Positions 43,821-53,287 of a DNA stretch of 64,000 nucleotides are shown here, in pieces. A program made the translations under genes and the position numbers. Location: NCBI RefSeq assembly GCF_038148855.1, contig NZ_JBBVGR010000010.1, positions 1-64,000 of the forward strand, in the 5' to 3' direction. A model generated the notes under the pieces. The model was not told the DNA's origin. It did no database searches and saw nothing but the letters and a program-made list of their open reading frames with translations. Source of the stretch: Phycobacter sedimenti (GTDB taxonomy: Bacteria; Pseudomonadota; Alphaproteobacteria; Rhodobacterales; Rhodobacteraceae). How positions within the stretch are numbered: the first letter of the stretch is position 1; the number at the start of each line of letters is the position of its first letter.

Positions 43821-45766
43821 TGAGACGCAATCCCAAAGAGCTGGAATTCACCCATCGCAAGCTGACCCGCCGCGCCTTGTTGCTGGGCGGGATGCAACTG
43901 GCCTTTGCAGGCGGGCTGGCGGCGCGCATGCGGTATCTGCAGGTGGATCAGGCCGATCAGTTCCGCCTTCTGGCCGAAGAAAACCGCATCAACATTCGCC
44001 TGCTGCCGCCCGCGCGCGGCGAAATCTTTGACCGCAACGGCATCGTGCTGGCGCAGAACTCGCCCTCCTACCGCATCATCATCGTGCCCGAAGACGCTGG
44101 CGACGTCGGAGAGGTTATCGCCAAGCTTTCACGGCTGATTCCGCTTGCGCCGGAGGACGTGGAGCGCGCCCTCACCGAAATGCGCCGCTCGCCGCCATTC
44201 CTGCCGGTGACCCTGGCGGATCAGATCGGCTGGGAGGATATATCGAAAGTGGCGGTCAACGCCCCTGCCCTGCCGGGCATCACGCCAGAGGTGGGCCTGA
44301 CGCGGGTCTACCCGCAGGCACATGCGCTTGCCCATGTGGTTGGCTATGTCGGGCCGGTCTCGGACTACGACCTGAGCAAATTGGAGACACCGGAACCCAT
44401 ACTGCGTATTCCCCGTTTTCAAATCGGAAAGGTCGGTTTTGAGTCCAAACGCGAGGACGCGCTTCGCGGCAAGGCAGGCGCCAAACGGGTCGAGGTGAAC
44501 GCCACTGGTCGCGTCATGCGCGAACTGGACCGGCGCGAAGGGGAACCCGGCGCCGACATGCAGTTGACCGTCGACGCCGAATTGCAAAGCTATGTTCAGG
44601 CCCGCCTTGGCGGCGAAAGCGCCGCCGCCGTGATCATTGACTGCCGGGATGGCGATATCCACGCGATTGCCTCTTCGCCCAGTTTTGATCCGAACCTTTT
44701 TGTGCGCGGCATCTCGGTGGCGGATTATCGCATGCTGACCGAAGATCCCTTTCGTCCCTTGGCGAACAAGGCGGTTCAGGGCACCTATCCGCCCGGATCG
44801 ACCTTCAAGATGGTCACGGCCCTGGCCGCCCTCGAAGAGGGGCTGATCGGCACCGATGAGACCGTTTATTGCCCGGGATATCTGGAGGTCTCGGGACGCA
44901 GGTTCCACTGCTGGAAACGGGCAGGTCATGGTCATGTGGACCTCAACGCCTCTCTGAAGCAGTCCTGCGATGTTTACTATTACGACCTTGCCCTGAAGGT
45001 GGGAATCGACAAGATATCGGCGATGGCAAACCGGCTTGGTCTTGGGGTGCGCCACGATCTGCCAATGTCGGCAGTGGCCAGCGGGCTGGCCCCGAACCGC
45101 GACTGGAAACAGCGGGTACATGGGCAGGACTGGCTGATCGGGGACACGGCAAACGCTTCTATCGGGCAGGGCTACATGCTCGCCTCTCCCATGCAGCTGG
45201 CAGTGATGACGGCCCGTATCGCATCGGGACGTGACATAACGCCAAGGCTTTTGAAATCCATCGATGGGATCGAACAGCCGAGCGCAGAGCCCGAAGCGCT
45301 CGGCCTCAATGAAAACAACCTGCGCACGGTGCGGCGTGGCATGTTTTCGGTCAGCAACGACCGGCGCGGCACCGGGTATCGCTCGCGCATCATCGCCGAA
45401 GACATGCGCATGGCCGGGAAAAGCGGCACCAGCCAGGTCCGCAACATCACCGCAGCCGAACGCGCGGCAGGCGTTATCCGCAACGAGGACCTGCCATGGG
45501 AGCGACGGGATCATGCGCTCTATGTGGCCTATGCGCCCTTTGACAACCCGCGCTTCGCCGTTTCGGTGGTTGTCGAACATGGCGGAGGGGGGTCCACCGC
45601 GGCGGCGCCGATCGCGCGTGACGTCCTGTTGCAGGCGCTGTATGGCGGCACCCCGCCACTTTCGGCCTACCCGAAGGCAGACCGCAACCGCATCAAGGCA
45701 CAGCAGGAGCGACTGGAGCGTGAGCGCCTGAAGCGCGAAGACGCAGGAGGCAGTGACCGGGCATGA
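43820..45766 (+). CDS. mrdA: penicillin-binding protein 2, elongasome transpeptidase
   Basis: A 648-residue PBP2: short cytosolic tail, membrane anchor around 20-40, pedestal domain, and transpeptidase domain with the nucleophile S327 (STFK), SxN (SCD region near 380) and K534-S-G (GKSGTSQ). It cross-links lateral wall murein with RodA. Its ATG shares bases with the mreD stop (TGATG) and its end overlaps rodA by 4 bases. Confidence 0.95.
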   Translation: MRRNPKELEFTHRKLTRRALLLGGMQLAFAGGLAARMRYLQVDQADQFRLLAEENRINIRLLPPARGEIFDRNGIVLAQNSPSYRIIIVPEDAGDVGEVIAKLSRLIPLAPEDVERALTEMRRSPPFLPVTLADQIGWEDISKVAVNAPALPGITPEVGLTRVYPQAHALAHVVGYVGPVSDYDLSKLETPEPILRIPRFQIGKVGFESKREDALRGKAGAKRVEVNATGRVMRELDRREGEPGADMQLTVDAELQSYVQARLGGESAAAVIIDCRDGDIHAIASSPSFDPNLFVRGISVADYRMLTEDPFRPLANKAVQGTYPPGSTFKMVTALAALEEGLIGTDETVYCPGYLEVSGRRFHCWKRAGHGHVDLNASLKQSCDVYYYDLALKVGIDKISAMANRLGLGVRHDLPMSAVASGLAPNRDWKQRVHGQDWLIGDTANASIGQGYMLASPMQLAVMTARIASGRDITPRLLKSIDGIEQPSAEPEALGLNENNLRTVRRGMFSVSNDRRGTGYRSRIIAEDMRMAGKSGTSQVRNITAAERAAGVIRNEDLPWERRDHALYVAYAPFDNPRFAVSVVVEHGGGGSTAAAPIARDVLLQALYGGTPPLSAYPKADRNRIKAQQERLERERLKREDAGGSDRA

Positions 45767-46902
45767 GCTATCTTGAACACCACGCCAAATCGGTTCCGAC
45801 GGGCCTGCGCAAGATACTGTACCTGAACTGGCCGCTGACGCTGCTTTTGGCCTCGGTCGCGGGTGTGGGATTTCTGATGCTCTATTCGGTGGCCGGAGGG
45901 TCCTTTTCGCCCTGGGCCGAACCTCAGGCCAAACGCTTTGCCCTTGGCATGGCCGTGATGCTCGTGGTGGCCATCGTGCCGATCTGGTTCTGGCGCAACA
46001 TTTCCGCCCTCGCCTACCTCGTCTCGCTTGTCCTGCTCCTTGCAGTCGAATTCTTTGGGACCGTCGGCATGGGGGCGCAGCGCTGGATCGATCTCGGCTT
46101 TATGCGCCTGCAGCCGTCCGAGCTGATGAAAATCACCTTGGTGATGCTTCTTGCCGCCTATTACGACTGGCTGCCGGCCGAAAAGACTTCTCGCCCCTTC
46201 TGGGTGCTGGTGCCGGTCCTGATGATCCTGATCCCGACCTTTCTCGTGCTCAAGCAGCCCGACCTTGGAACCTCGATCCTGCTGATGGCGGCAGGCGGCG
46301 GGGTGATGTTTCTTGCGGGCGTGCATTGGGCCTATTTCGCGGCCGTCATCGCCGCCGCCGTTGGGCTGGTCACGGCCGTCTTTCAAAGCCGGGGCACCGA
46401 CTGGCAACTGATCAAGGACTATCAGTTCCGCCGCATCGACACATTCCTTGATCCGTCGCAAGATCCCCTGGGCGCGGGCTATCACATCACCCAGTCCAAG
46501 ATCGCGCTGGGGTCGGGCGGCTGGTCCGGGCGCGGGTTCATGCAAGGAACCCAATCGCGGCTGAACTTCCTGCCGGAAAAGCACACCGATTTCATCTTCA
46601 CCACCCTGGCCGAGGAGTTCGGTTTCATCGGCGGCTTTACCCTTCTCGGCATCTACGTGCTGATCATCGTTTTCTGCGTCGCCACCGCCCTTGCGGCGCG
46701 GGACCGGTTCTCCTCTCTTGTCACCTTGGGCATCGCGATCACCTTCTTCCTGTTCTTCGCGGTGAACATGTCGATGGTCATGGGGCTGGCACCGGTCGTG
46801 GGCGTTCCCTTGCCCTTGGTCTCTTACGGTGGATCGGCCATGCTGGTGCTGCTGGCCGCCTTTGGCCTCGTGCAAAGTGCAAATATTCACCGCCCGCGTT
46901 AA
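45763..46902 (+). CDS. rodA: rod-shape SEDS glycosyltransferase RodA
   Basis: A 379-residue SEDS protein with about ten membrane helices. Family segments are present: QPDLGTSILL, FRRIDTFLDP and the C-terminal GVPLPLVSYGGSAML. RodA polymerises lipid II for the side wall together with PBP2. It starts in an ATGA overlap with mrdA and closes the shape operon. Confidence 0.95.
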   Translation: MSYLEHHAKSVPTGLRKILYLNWPLTLLLASVAGVGFLMLYSVAGGSFSPWAEPQAKRFALGMAVMLVVAIVPIWFWRNISALAYLVSLVLLLAVEFFGTVGMGAQRWIDLGFMRLQPSELMKITLVMLLAAYYDWLPAEKTSRPFWVLVPVLMILIPTFLVLKQPDLGTSILLMAAGGGVMFLAGVHWAYFAAVIAAAVGLVTAVFQSRGTDWQLIKDYQFRRIDTFLDPSQDPLGAGYHITQSKIALGSGGWSGRGFMQGTQSRLNFLPEKHTDFIFTTLAEEFGFIGGFTLLGIYVLIIVFCVATALAARDRFSSLVTLGIAITFFLFFAVNMSMVMGLAPVVGVPLPLVSYGGSAMLVLLAAFGLVQSANIHRPR

Positions 46903-46932
46903 GCGCCATTCCCAACCACAGGACTTTTCTTC

Positions 46933-47343
46933 ATGAGCATCTTCCACCTCGCCTATCATGTTGACGATCTGGAGCGCGCCCGCGCCTTTTACGGCACTCT
47001 TCTGGGCTGTCAGGAAGGGCGCAGCACGGACACCTGGGTCGATTTCAATTTCTTCGGACACCAGATCTCACTCCATCTGGGCCCGGTCTTTGCCACCGCC
47101 AACACCGGCAAGGTGGGCGATCACATGGTGCCGATGCCCCATCTTGGCGTGATCCTGCCGCAGGAGGAATGGCGCGCGCTGGCGGACCGGCTGCTGGCAG
47201 AGGGCATCGCGTTCACCATCGCCCCGACCACCCGCTTTGAAGGCGAGCCGGGGGAGCAAAGCACCATGTTCTTCCATGATCCCGCAGGCAACCCGATCGA
47301 GATCAAGGGCTTTCGTGACATGGCAGGAGTATTCGCCACATGA
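46933..47343 (+). CDS. VOC-family (glyoxalase/dioxygenase-like) protein
   Basis: A 136-residue vicinal-oxygen-chelate protein: two beta-alpha-beta-beta-beta modules (HLAYHVDDLERARAFYGTLLG and HLGVILPQEEWRALADRLL) with the closing FFHDPAGNPIEIKGF that usually carries the metal-binding glutamate. Substrate unknown. Its stop overlaps the ghrA start by 4 bases, so the two are co-expressed. Confidence 0.85.
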   Translation: MSIFHLAYHVDDLERARAFYGTLLGCQEGRSTDTWVDFNFFGHQISLHLGPVFATANTGKVGDHMVPMPHLGVILPQEEWRALADRLLAEGIAFTIAPTTRFEGEPGEQSTMFFHDPAGNPIEIKGFRDMAGVFAT

Positions 47344-48266
47344 TCAACGTCCAGTTTGCCGCCCTGCCCGCCCGTTGGGAGACCTACCGCGATCCACTCA
47401 AACACGCCTTTGCCAAGGCCGGACTGGAGGTGGACATGCGGCTCGACCACGCCTCGGATCAGGTGGACTACGTGGTCTATGCGCCCAATTCCGACCTTCA
47501 GGACTTCACGCCCTACACCCGCTGCAAGGCGGTGCTGAACCTCTGGGCCGGGGTGGAAAAGATCGTCGGCAATCAGACCCTGACCATGCCGCTCTGCCGC
47601 ATGGTGGATCCCGGCCTGACCGCAGGCATGGTGGAATGGGTGACCGGCCATGTGATGCGCTATCACCTGGATATCGACCGTTCGATCACAGTGCAGGACC
47701 GGTGGGAGCCTGTGGTGCCGCCCCTGGCCTTTGGGCGCCCTGTTACCATGCTGGGCCTTGGCGCTTTGGGGAGCGCCTGTGCGCAAAGCCTCGCCCGCAT
47801 CGGATTTCCGGTCACCGGCTGGTCGCGTTCCCCGAAGGAGATTGACGGGATCACCTGCCTCCATGGCGATGAGGGTTTGAAACAGGCCCTGTCAACGGCA
47901 GAGATCGTCATACTCCTCTTGCCGGATACACCCGCGACAACGAATATCCTGAATGCAGAGACACTCTCCCTGCTGCCCAAAGGCGCGCGGATCATAAATC
48001 CGGGCCGTGGCCCCCTGATCGACGATGCCGCGCTTCTGGCCGCACTCGACAGCGGGCAGGTGGGCCATGCCACGCTGGATGTCTTCCGGGTGGAGCCCCT
48101 GCCCGCAGATGATCCCTATTGGGCGCATCCGAATGTGACCGTCACGCCCCATATCGCTGCGGAAACCCGCGCCAGCACAGCCTCCGAGGTGATTGCCGAG
48201 AATATCCGTCGCGGCGAGGCGGGGGAACCTTTCCTTCACCTCGTCAATCGCGATCTCGGGTACTGA
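47340..48266 (+). CDS. ghrA: glyoxylate/hydroxypyruvate reductase A
   Basis: A 308-residue D-2-hydroxyacid dehydrogenase of the GhrA branch: NAD(P)-binding GLGALGSA near 139, catalytic arginine in the NPGRGPLIDD segment, and the glutamate/histidine pair in VEPLPADDPYW and TPHIAAET. It reduces glyoxylate or hydroxypyruvate. ATG 47340 overlaps the VOC gene stop (ATGA). Confidence 0.9.
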   Translation: MINVQFAALPARWETYRDPLKHAFAKAGLEVDMRLDHASDQVDYVVYAPNSDLQDFTPYTRCKAVLNLWAGVEKIVGNQTLTMPLCRMVDPGLTAGMVEWVTGHVMRYHLDIDRSITVQDRWEPVVPPLAFGRPVTMLGLGALGSACAQSLARIGFPVTGWSRSPKEIDGITCLHGDEGLKQALSTAEIVILLLPDTPATTNILNAETLSLLPKGARIINPGRGPLIDDAALLAALDSGQVGHATLDVFRVEPLPADDPYWAHPNVTVTPHIAAETRASTASEVIAENIRRGEAGEPFLHLVNRDLGY

Positions 48267-48302
48267 ACGAGTTGCGCCGGAGAATACCCCGGCGCAATCA
48301 CT

Positions 48303-50318
48303 TTACTTGGCGGCCAGACCGCGCCCTTTTAGCAGCGCGTCCACTCCGGGCAATCGCCCCCGGAAAGCAGTGTACAGTTCTGCCGGATCCTTGGAGCCGC
48401 CCGAGGACAGGATATGCTCCTCCAGCGCCTTGGCCCGCGCGGCATCAAAGGCCCCGCCTGCCTCTTCAAAGGCGGCAAAGGCATCGGCGTCCATCACCTC
48501 GGACCACATGTAGCTGTAATAGCCCGAGCTGTAGCCATCACCCGAAAAGACATGCGCGAAATGGGGCGTCGCATGGCGCATGGTGATTGCATGGGGCAGG
48601 CCGATTTCCGCCAGAACCTCGGCCTGCTTTGCCATCGGATCGGCGGGGGCCGCGCCATCGTGGAAGGCCAGATCGACCAGCGCCGAGGCAACATATTCCA
48701 CGGTTTGAAAGCCCATATCGTAGGTGGCCGCGCCCAGAACCTTATCCAGCATTGCCTTCGGCATCGCCTCGCCGGTTTCCGCATGGGTGGCGAATTCGCT
48801 CAGCACTTCTGGGACTTCCAGCCAGTGTTCGTATAGCTGCGAGGGCAGTTCCACAAAATCGCGTGCAACCGAGGTGCCGGAAATGCTCTCGTAGGTCACA
48901 TCCGACAGCATCTGGTGCAGCGCATGGCCGAACTCGTGGAACAGGGTACGCGCATCGTCATAAGACAAAAGCGCCGGATCGCCCTTGGCGAAGTTGCAGA
49001 CATTGATCACCACAGGGGCCTGTTTTTCCGGGAACTTCGCCTGGCTGCGCATGGCCGAACACCAGGCGCCCGAACGTTTCGATCCGCGCGCGAAGTAATC
49101 GCCGATGAAGACCGCCACATGCTCGCCGTTCCGGGTCACCTCCCAAGCGCGGCAATCAGGGTGATAAAGCGGGATATCCAGCGGCGCGAACTCCAGCCCG
49201 AACAGCCGGTTTGCGCAGGCGAATGACGCCTCGATCATCCTGTCGAGTTGCAAGTAGGGTTTCAGTTCCGCCTCATCGAGGTCATGTTCGATCTTGCGGC
49301 GTTTTTCGGAATAGTAGTGCCAGTCCCAGGGCTCCAGGTCGCCATTGATCCCATCGGCCTGCATCATCTCGGTCAGCACCATCGCATCTTCATCGGCGCG
49401 CGCTTTGGCCGGGCCCCAGACATCCATCAAAAGGCCCCGAACGGCATCCGGCGTCTTGGCCATTTCGGTTTCCAGCTTATAGGCCGCGAAATTCTCATAG
49501 CCGAGCAGCTTGGCCCGTTCTTCCCGCAGTTTCAGAATTTCGGCCGCGATTTCCCGGTTGTCGGTCTTGCCGCCATTGGCACCGCGCGCCGCCCAGGCCT
49601 GAAACGCCTTTTCACGCAGATCGCGGCGCGGGGAGAACTTCAGAAACGGCGTGATGATAGACCGGGAGGTGGTGACAACCGGCCCGTTTGCGCCCTTTTC
49701 TTCACCCGCGGCGCGGGCGGCGGCGACGGCGAAATCGGGCAGACCTTCCAGATCATCCTCGGAAAGTTCCATGAACCAGTCGCGCTCATCCGCCAAAAGG
49801 TTCTGGGTGAACTCGGTGCCAAGAGTGGCCAGACGTCCCTTGATCTCTTGCATGCGGGCATCCTCAGCGCCTTCAAGCGCTGCGCCACCCCGCACGAAGC
49901 CTCGGTGGGTCAGCATCAATACCCGCTGCTGCTCCTCCGTCAGGTCAAGAGCCTCGCGCTGGTCCCAGACCGCCTTGACGCGCGCATAAAGCGCCTTGTT
50001 CGCCGTGATGGCCGAGAAATGCGCGGCCAGCTTCGGAGAAAACGCCCGCTGCAACTCTTCCCGCTTGGGGTTACTGTCAGCACCCGCAACTGCGTAGAAA
50101 ACCGACAAAACCTGTTCCAGCGGGCGACAGGGGGTCTCCAGTGCCTCAATCACATTGGCAAAGCTCGGTGCATCAGGGTTCGTGGCAATGGCCTCGATCT
50201 GGGCCTTGTGTGCGACAAGCGCCTCCTCCAGGGCGGGGGCAAAATCCTCGTCGGAAATGCTGTCGAATGGCGCAAGTCCAAAAGGGGTGTCCCAGAGGGA
50301 CAAAAGCGGGTTGGTCAT
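48303..50318 (-). CDS. M3-family zinc oligopeptidase (PrlC/Dcp-like)
   Basis: A 671-residue cytosolic metallopeptidase. The zinc motif is H461-E-F-G-H465 (RTLFHEFGHALHQ) and the third ligand lies in the following SQLYEHW segment. Start ATG 50318 (MTNPLLSLWDTP) has GGAGG upstream. Enzymes of this type degrade short peptides, including signal-peptide remains. Whether it is oligopeptidase A or a Dcp is not decided. Confidence 0.92.
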   Translation of the reverse strand: MTNPLLSLWDTPFGLAPFDSISDEDFAPALEEALVAHKAQIEAIATNPDAPSFANVIEALETPCRPLEQVLSVFYAVAGADSNPKREELQRAFSPKLAAHFSAITANKALYARVKAVWDQREALDLTEEQQRVLMLTHRGFVRGGAALEGAEDARMQEIKGRLATLGTEFTQNLLADERDWFMELSEDDLEGLPDFAVAAARAAGEEKGANGPVVTTSRSIITPFLKFSPRRDLREKAFQAWAARGANGGKTDNREIAAEILKLREERAKLLGYENFAAYKLETEMAKTPDAVRGLLMDVWGPAKARADEDAMVLTEMMQADGINGDLEPWDWHYYSEKRRKIEHDLDEAELKPYLQLDRMIEASFACANRLFGLEFAPLDIPLYHPDCRAWEVTRNGEHVAVFIGDYFARGSKRSGAWCSAMRSQAKFPEKQAPVVINVCNFAKGDPALLSYDDARTLFHEFGHALHQMLSDVTYESISGTSVARDFVELPSQLYEHWLEVPEVLSEFATHAETGEAMPKAMLDKVLGAATYDMGFQTVEYVASALVDLAFHDGAAPADPMAKQAEVLAEIGLPHAITMRHATPHFAHVFSGDGYSSGYYSYMWSEVMDADAFAAFEEAGGAFDAARAKALEEHILSSGGSKDPAELYTAFRGRLPGVDALLKGRGLAAK

Positions 50319-50438
50319 AGGCAAAGCCTCCTTTGAAAGAGAAGCTATGCCTGCGCCCCGCCAGCGTCCAGAGGACGCGGGCACAATCCCCCGGATCATT
50401 CAATCAAAAGCGCGGAAAACCGGTCGATTCCAGCGCAA

Positions 50439-51506
50439 TCAACTCTTGCTGGCCGCGCAGACCGGGCACTCCGCGCGCGGCTTCAAGCCAATCCGGCGGC
50501 TCTCTCCGTAAAGCGCATCATAGATCAGCATGGAGCCGCGCAGTACTTCACCGGCGCCGGTGATCTCCTTGATTGCCTCGACCGCCATCATCGCCCCCAC
50601 TACGCCCGGAAGGGGGCCGATCACGCCGGCCTCTGAACAACTTGGCGCAAGGCCCGGCGCCGGGGCCTCGGGGAAGATACACTGGTAGCAGGGACCGCCC
50701 ATCTTGGGCTGGAACACCGACAGTTGGCCCTCCCACTGCGACAGTGCCCCAGAGATCAGCGGCTTGCCAAGCGCCACGGCTGTTCGGTTGGACAGGTAGC
50801 GGCTATCGAAATTGTCGGTTCCGTCAAGGATGATATCGTATTCCGCAAAAAGATCGGCTGCGATTTCCTCGGTCAGGCGGCGATGATAGGGGTGCACGGT
50901 GACAAAGGGGTTCTGCGCCTCCATCGCCCGCTGCGCCGAGAACACCTTGGGAATGCCGATGTCCTCGTCGCGGTGAATGACCTGCCGCTGCAGGTTGGCG
51001 TTTTCCACAACATCGTCGTCGATCACCCCAATGGTGCCCACACCTGCGGCCGCCAGATATTGCAGCGCGGGCGCGCCCAGCCCCCCTGCGCCGATCACCA
51101 GAACCTTAGCGTTCTTCAGCTTCTTCTGACCCGGCCCGCCGAGTTCACGCAGAACGATATGACGGGCATAACGGTTGAGTTCGGTTTCCGAAAACCGCCC
51201 CGGTTTGTTGGCCGAAATGCGGTTCGCTTCCTCTTGCTCGGTTCCGGCATCGGCGCGGGCGCGCAGATGGGCCACAGCCCAGCTGTAGACCCCGATCACA
51301 AGGGCGACACCGCCAAGGATCAGCCAGGACTGCGCCGATCCTCCCGTGGCCACACGCAGGGGTGAGCCTTCAGGCAGGGTCAGTTGCAAGAGCAGAACAG
51401 CGGCAAACAACACAAGCAATACAGACAGGCGCACCCCACGCGCCAGCCCCATCAGCCTACCGCCCCACCAGATCAGCCCCGCAAGGCCCAGAACCAGGAT
51501 CATCAC
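50439..51506 (-). CDS. membrane-anchored MoeB/ThiF-type E1-like adenylyltransferase
   Basis: A 355-residue protein made of three N-terminal hydrophobic helices (about 2-20, 27-43 and 60-80) joined to a complete MoeB domain: GAGGLG at 139-144 with IDDD and NLQRQ for ATP, and the zinc cysteine pairs C273/C276 and C347/C350. MoeB adenylates the MoaD C-terminus for molybdopterin. The membrane half is unusual, since MoeB is normally cytosolic and lacks it. It starts at GTG 51506 (ATG 51503 is possible), overlapping the dut stop by 4 bases. moaD is not in the window. A ThiS/other ubiquitin-like partner is also possible. Confidence 0.88.
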   Translation of the reverse strand: MMILVLGLAGLIWWGGRLMGLARGVRLSVLLVLFAAVLLLQLTLPEGSPLRVATGGSAQSWLILGGVALVIGVYSWAVAHLRARADAGTEQEEANRISANKPGRFSETELNRYARHIVLRELGGPGQKKLKNAKVLVIGAGGLGAPALQYLAAAGVGTIGVIDDDVVENANLQRQVIHRDEDIGIPKVFSAQRAMEAQNPFVTVHPYHRRLTEEIAADLFAEYDIILDGTDNFDSRYLSNRTAVALGKPLISGALSQWEGQLSVFQPKMGGPCYQCIFPEAPAPGLAPSCSEAGVIGPLPGVVGAMMAVEAIKEITGAGEVLRGSMLIYDALYGESRRIGLKPRAECPVCAASKS

Positions 51507-51958
51507 CCTCTCCCTGTTGAACCGAACCCACCGCTGCCGCGCCGGGTCTCGCTCAGGTGCTCCACCAGCTCAAACCGTGCCTGCAGCACCGGTGCGATCA
51601 CCATCTGAGCGATCCGGTCGCCATGAGCGATCTCGAACCGTTCCTGCCCCGCATTTAGGATGATCACCCCCAAAGGCCCGCGATAATCGCTGTCGATGGT
51701 GCCCGGCGTATTCGGCAATGTGATCCCATGTTTCAGCGCCAGGCCAGAGCGCGGGCGGATCTGGATCTCATAGCCATCCGGAATCTCGACCCGCAGCCCC
51801 GTAGGAACAAGGGCGCGGGCGCCCGGCTCCAGTACGACAGGCGTTCGATCCGGCAAATCCGCGCGCAGATCGGCTCCTGCAGCACCTTCGGTCTCATAGG
51901 AGGGCAGCGGCAGATCCGGATCTGCCTGCGCATCACGGCATATGCGGATGGTGACCAT
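51503..51958 (-). CDS. dut: dUTP diphosphatase
   Basis: A 151-residue trimeric dUTPase. Family motifs: GAAGADLRA, IRPRSGLALKHG, TIDSDYRGPLGV with the catalytic aspartate, GDRIAQMVI and the C-terminal glycine-rich RGSGGFGSTGRG closing loop. It removes dUTP and supplies dUMP. Between coaBC (47 bases) and the moeB-like gene, all on the same strand. Confidence 0.95.
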   Translation of the reverse strand: MVTIRICRDAQADPDLPLPSYETEGAAGADLRADLPDRTPVVLEPGARALVPTGLRVEIPDGYEIQIRPRSGLALKHGITLPNTPGTIDSDYRGPLGVIILNAGQERFEIAHGDRIAQMVIAPVLQARFELVEHLSETRRGSGGFGSTGRG

Positions 51959-52005
51959 GTTGGCTCCTTGTTGAAAAATTCAGAAACGCAGACGCCCGGA
52001 CCGGC

Positions 52006-53202
52006 TCAATCCGCAAGCACAGAGGCGATCCGCTCGGCCAGCCTGCGCGCCACCTCATCCTTGCCCATGCGCGGCCAGTCCTCGGCCCCATCTTCTGAGA
52101 TCAGGGTCACAGCGTTTTCGCTGCCACCCATGATGCCAGTCGCCGGAGAAACATCGTTGGCCACAATCCAGTCGCAGCCCTTGCGCAGGCGTTTCGCAGT
52201 GGCGTTTTCCAAAACGTCATTGGTTTCGGCGGCAAAACCCACAACCAGACCGGGGCGACCTTTTTCCATGTGCGATACGGTCTTGAGGATGTCGGGGTTC
52301 TCGGCGAACTCCAGCGCGGGCAGCCCGTCCTTCGTTTTCTTGAGTTTGCGGTCCGAGGCGCTTTCCACCCGCCAATCCGCAACCGCCGCCGCAAAAACCG
52401 CGGCATCGGCCGGCAGGGCGGCCTCGACCGCGGCTTGCATTTCAAGCGCGCTTTCCACCGGCACGACCTCAACACCTTCGGGGGGCCGGACCGTTGCCGG
52501 GCCCGTGATGAACACCACTTCCGCTCCCAACGCGCTCAGAGCACGGGCCACCGCCGTCCCTTGCGCACCGGAAGAGCGGTTGGCGATGTATCGCACCGGA
52601 TCAATCGGCTCATGCGTGGGACCGGAGGTCACCACGATACGCTTGCCGGTCAGGGAGCCTTTCCGAAACTGCGCGGCAATGGCGGCGACAATCTCGTCCG
52701 GCTCGGCCATCCGTCCGGGGCCGAACTCACCGCAGGCCATGCCGCCTTCATTGGGGCCGACAAAGCGGATGCCATCCCCTTTCAGCACGTCGATATTGCG
52801 CTGCGTCGCGGGATGTTCCCACATGCGAACGTTCATCGCGGGCGCGATCAGCACCGGCGTGTCGGTTGCAAGCAACAGGGTCGAGGCCAGATCATTCGCC
52901 AGCCCCTGCGCCATTTTTGCCATCAGATCAGCCGTGGCGGGGGCCACAACCACCAGATCGGCGCTGCGCGATAGCTGGATATGGCCCATTTCGGCCTCTG
53001 ACGTCAGATCGAACAGATCGCGGTGCACGGGCGCGCCCGCCAGAGCCGACACGGACAGAGGGGTCACGAATTCCTCCCCTGCGCGGGTCAGAACCGGAGC
53101 CACGCTTGCGCCCTGATCCTGCAGGCGGCGGATCAGTTCCAGGGCCTTGTAGGCGGCGATGCCACCGCCGATGATCAGTAGAATATGTTTGCCAGCCAGC
53201 AT
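52006..53202 (-). CDS. coaBC: phosphopantothenoylcysteine decarboxylase / phosphopantothenate-cysteine ligase
   Basis: A 398-residue bifunctional enzyme of coenzyme A synthesis. The N-terminal CoaC flavoprotein has IGGGIAAYKALELIR and the PAMNVRMW motif with the ACGEFGPGRM lid; the C-terminal CoaB ligase has VTSGPTHEPIDPVRYIANRSSG. The start is ATG 53202 (MLAGKHILL). It lies 85 bases after chaN on the same strand. Confidence 0.95.
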   Translation of the reverse strand: MLAGKHILLIIGGGIAAYKALELIRRLQDQGASVAPVLTRAGEEFVTPLSVSALAGAPVHRDLFDLTSEAEMGHIQLSRSADLVVVAPATADLMAKMAQGLANDLASTLLLATDTPVLIAPAMNVRMWEHPATQRNIDVLKGDGIRFVGPNEGGMACGEFGPGRMAEPDEIVAAIAAQFRKGSLTGKRIVVTSGPTHEPIDPVRYIANRSSGAQGTAVARALSALGAEVVFITGPATVRPPEGVEVVPVESALEMQAAVEAALPADAAVFAAAVADWRVESASDRKLKKTKDGLPALEFAENPDILKTVSHMEKGRPGLVVGFAAETNDVLENATAKRLRKGCDWIVANDVSPATGIMGGSENAVTLISEDGAEDWPRMGKDEVARRLAERIASVLAD

Positions 53203-53287
53203 ATTAACCGTCTCCGCCCGTCCTTGGGAGTTCTCTTGTGGCGCCGACCTTACTGCGCGCGGCACCAAGTGTGAAACGGTTTTCGGC

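Noticed and set aside
44129..45580. Minus-strand open frame opposite mrdA
   Set aside because: No motifs; PBP2 active-site motifs are intact on the plus strand.
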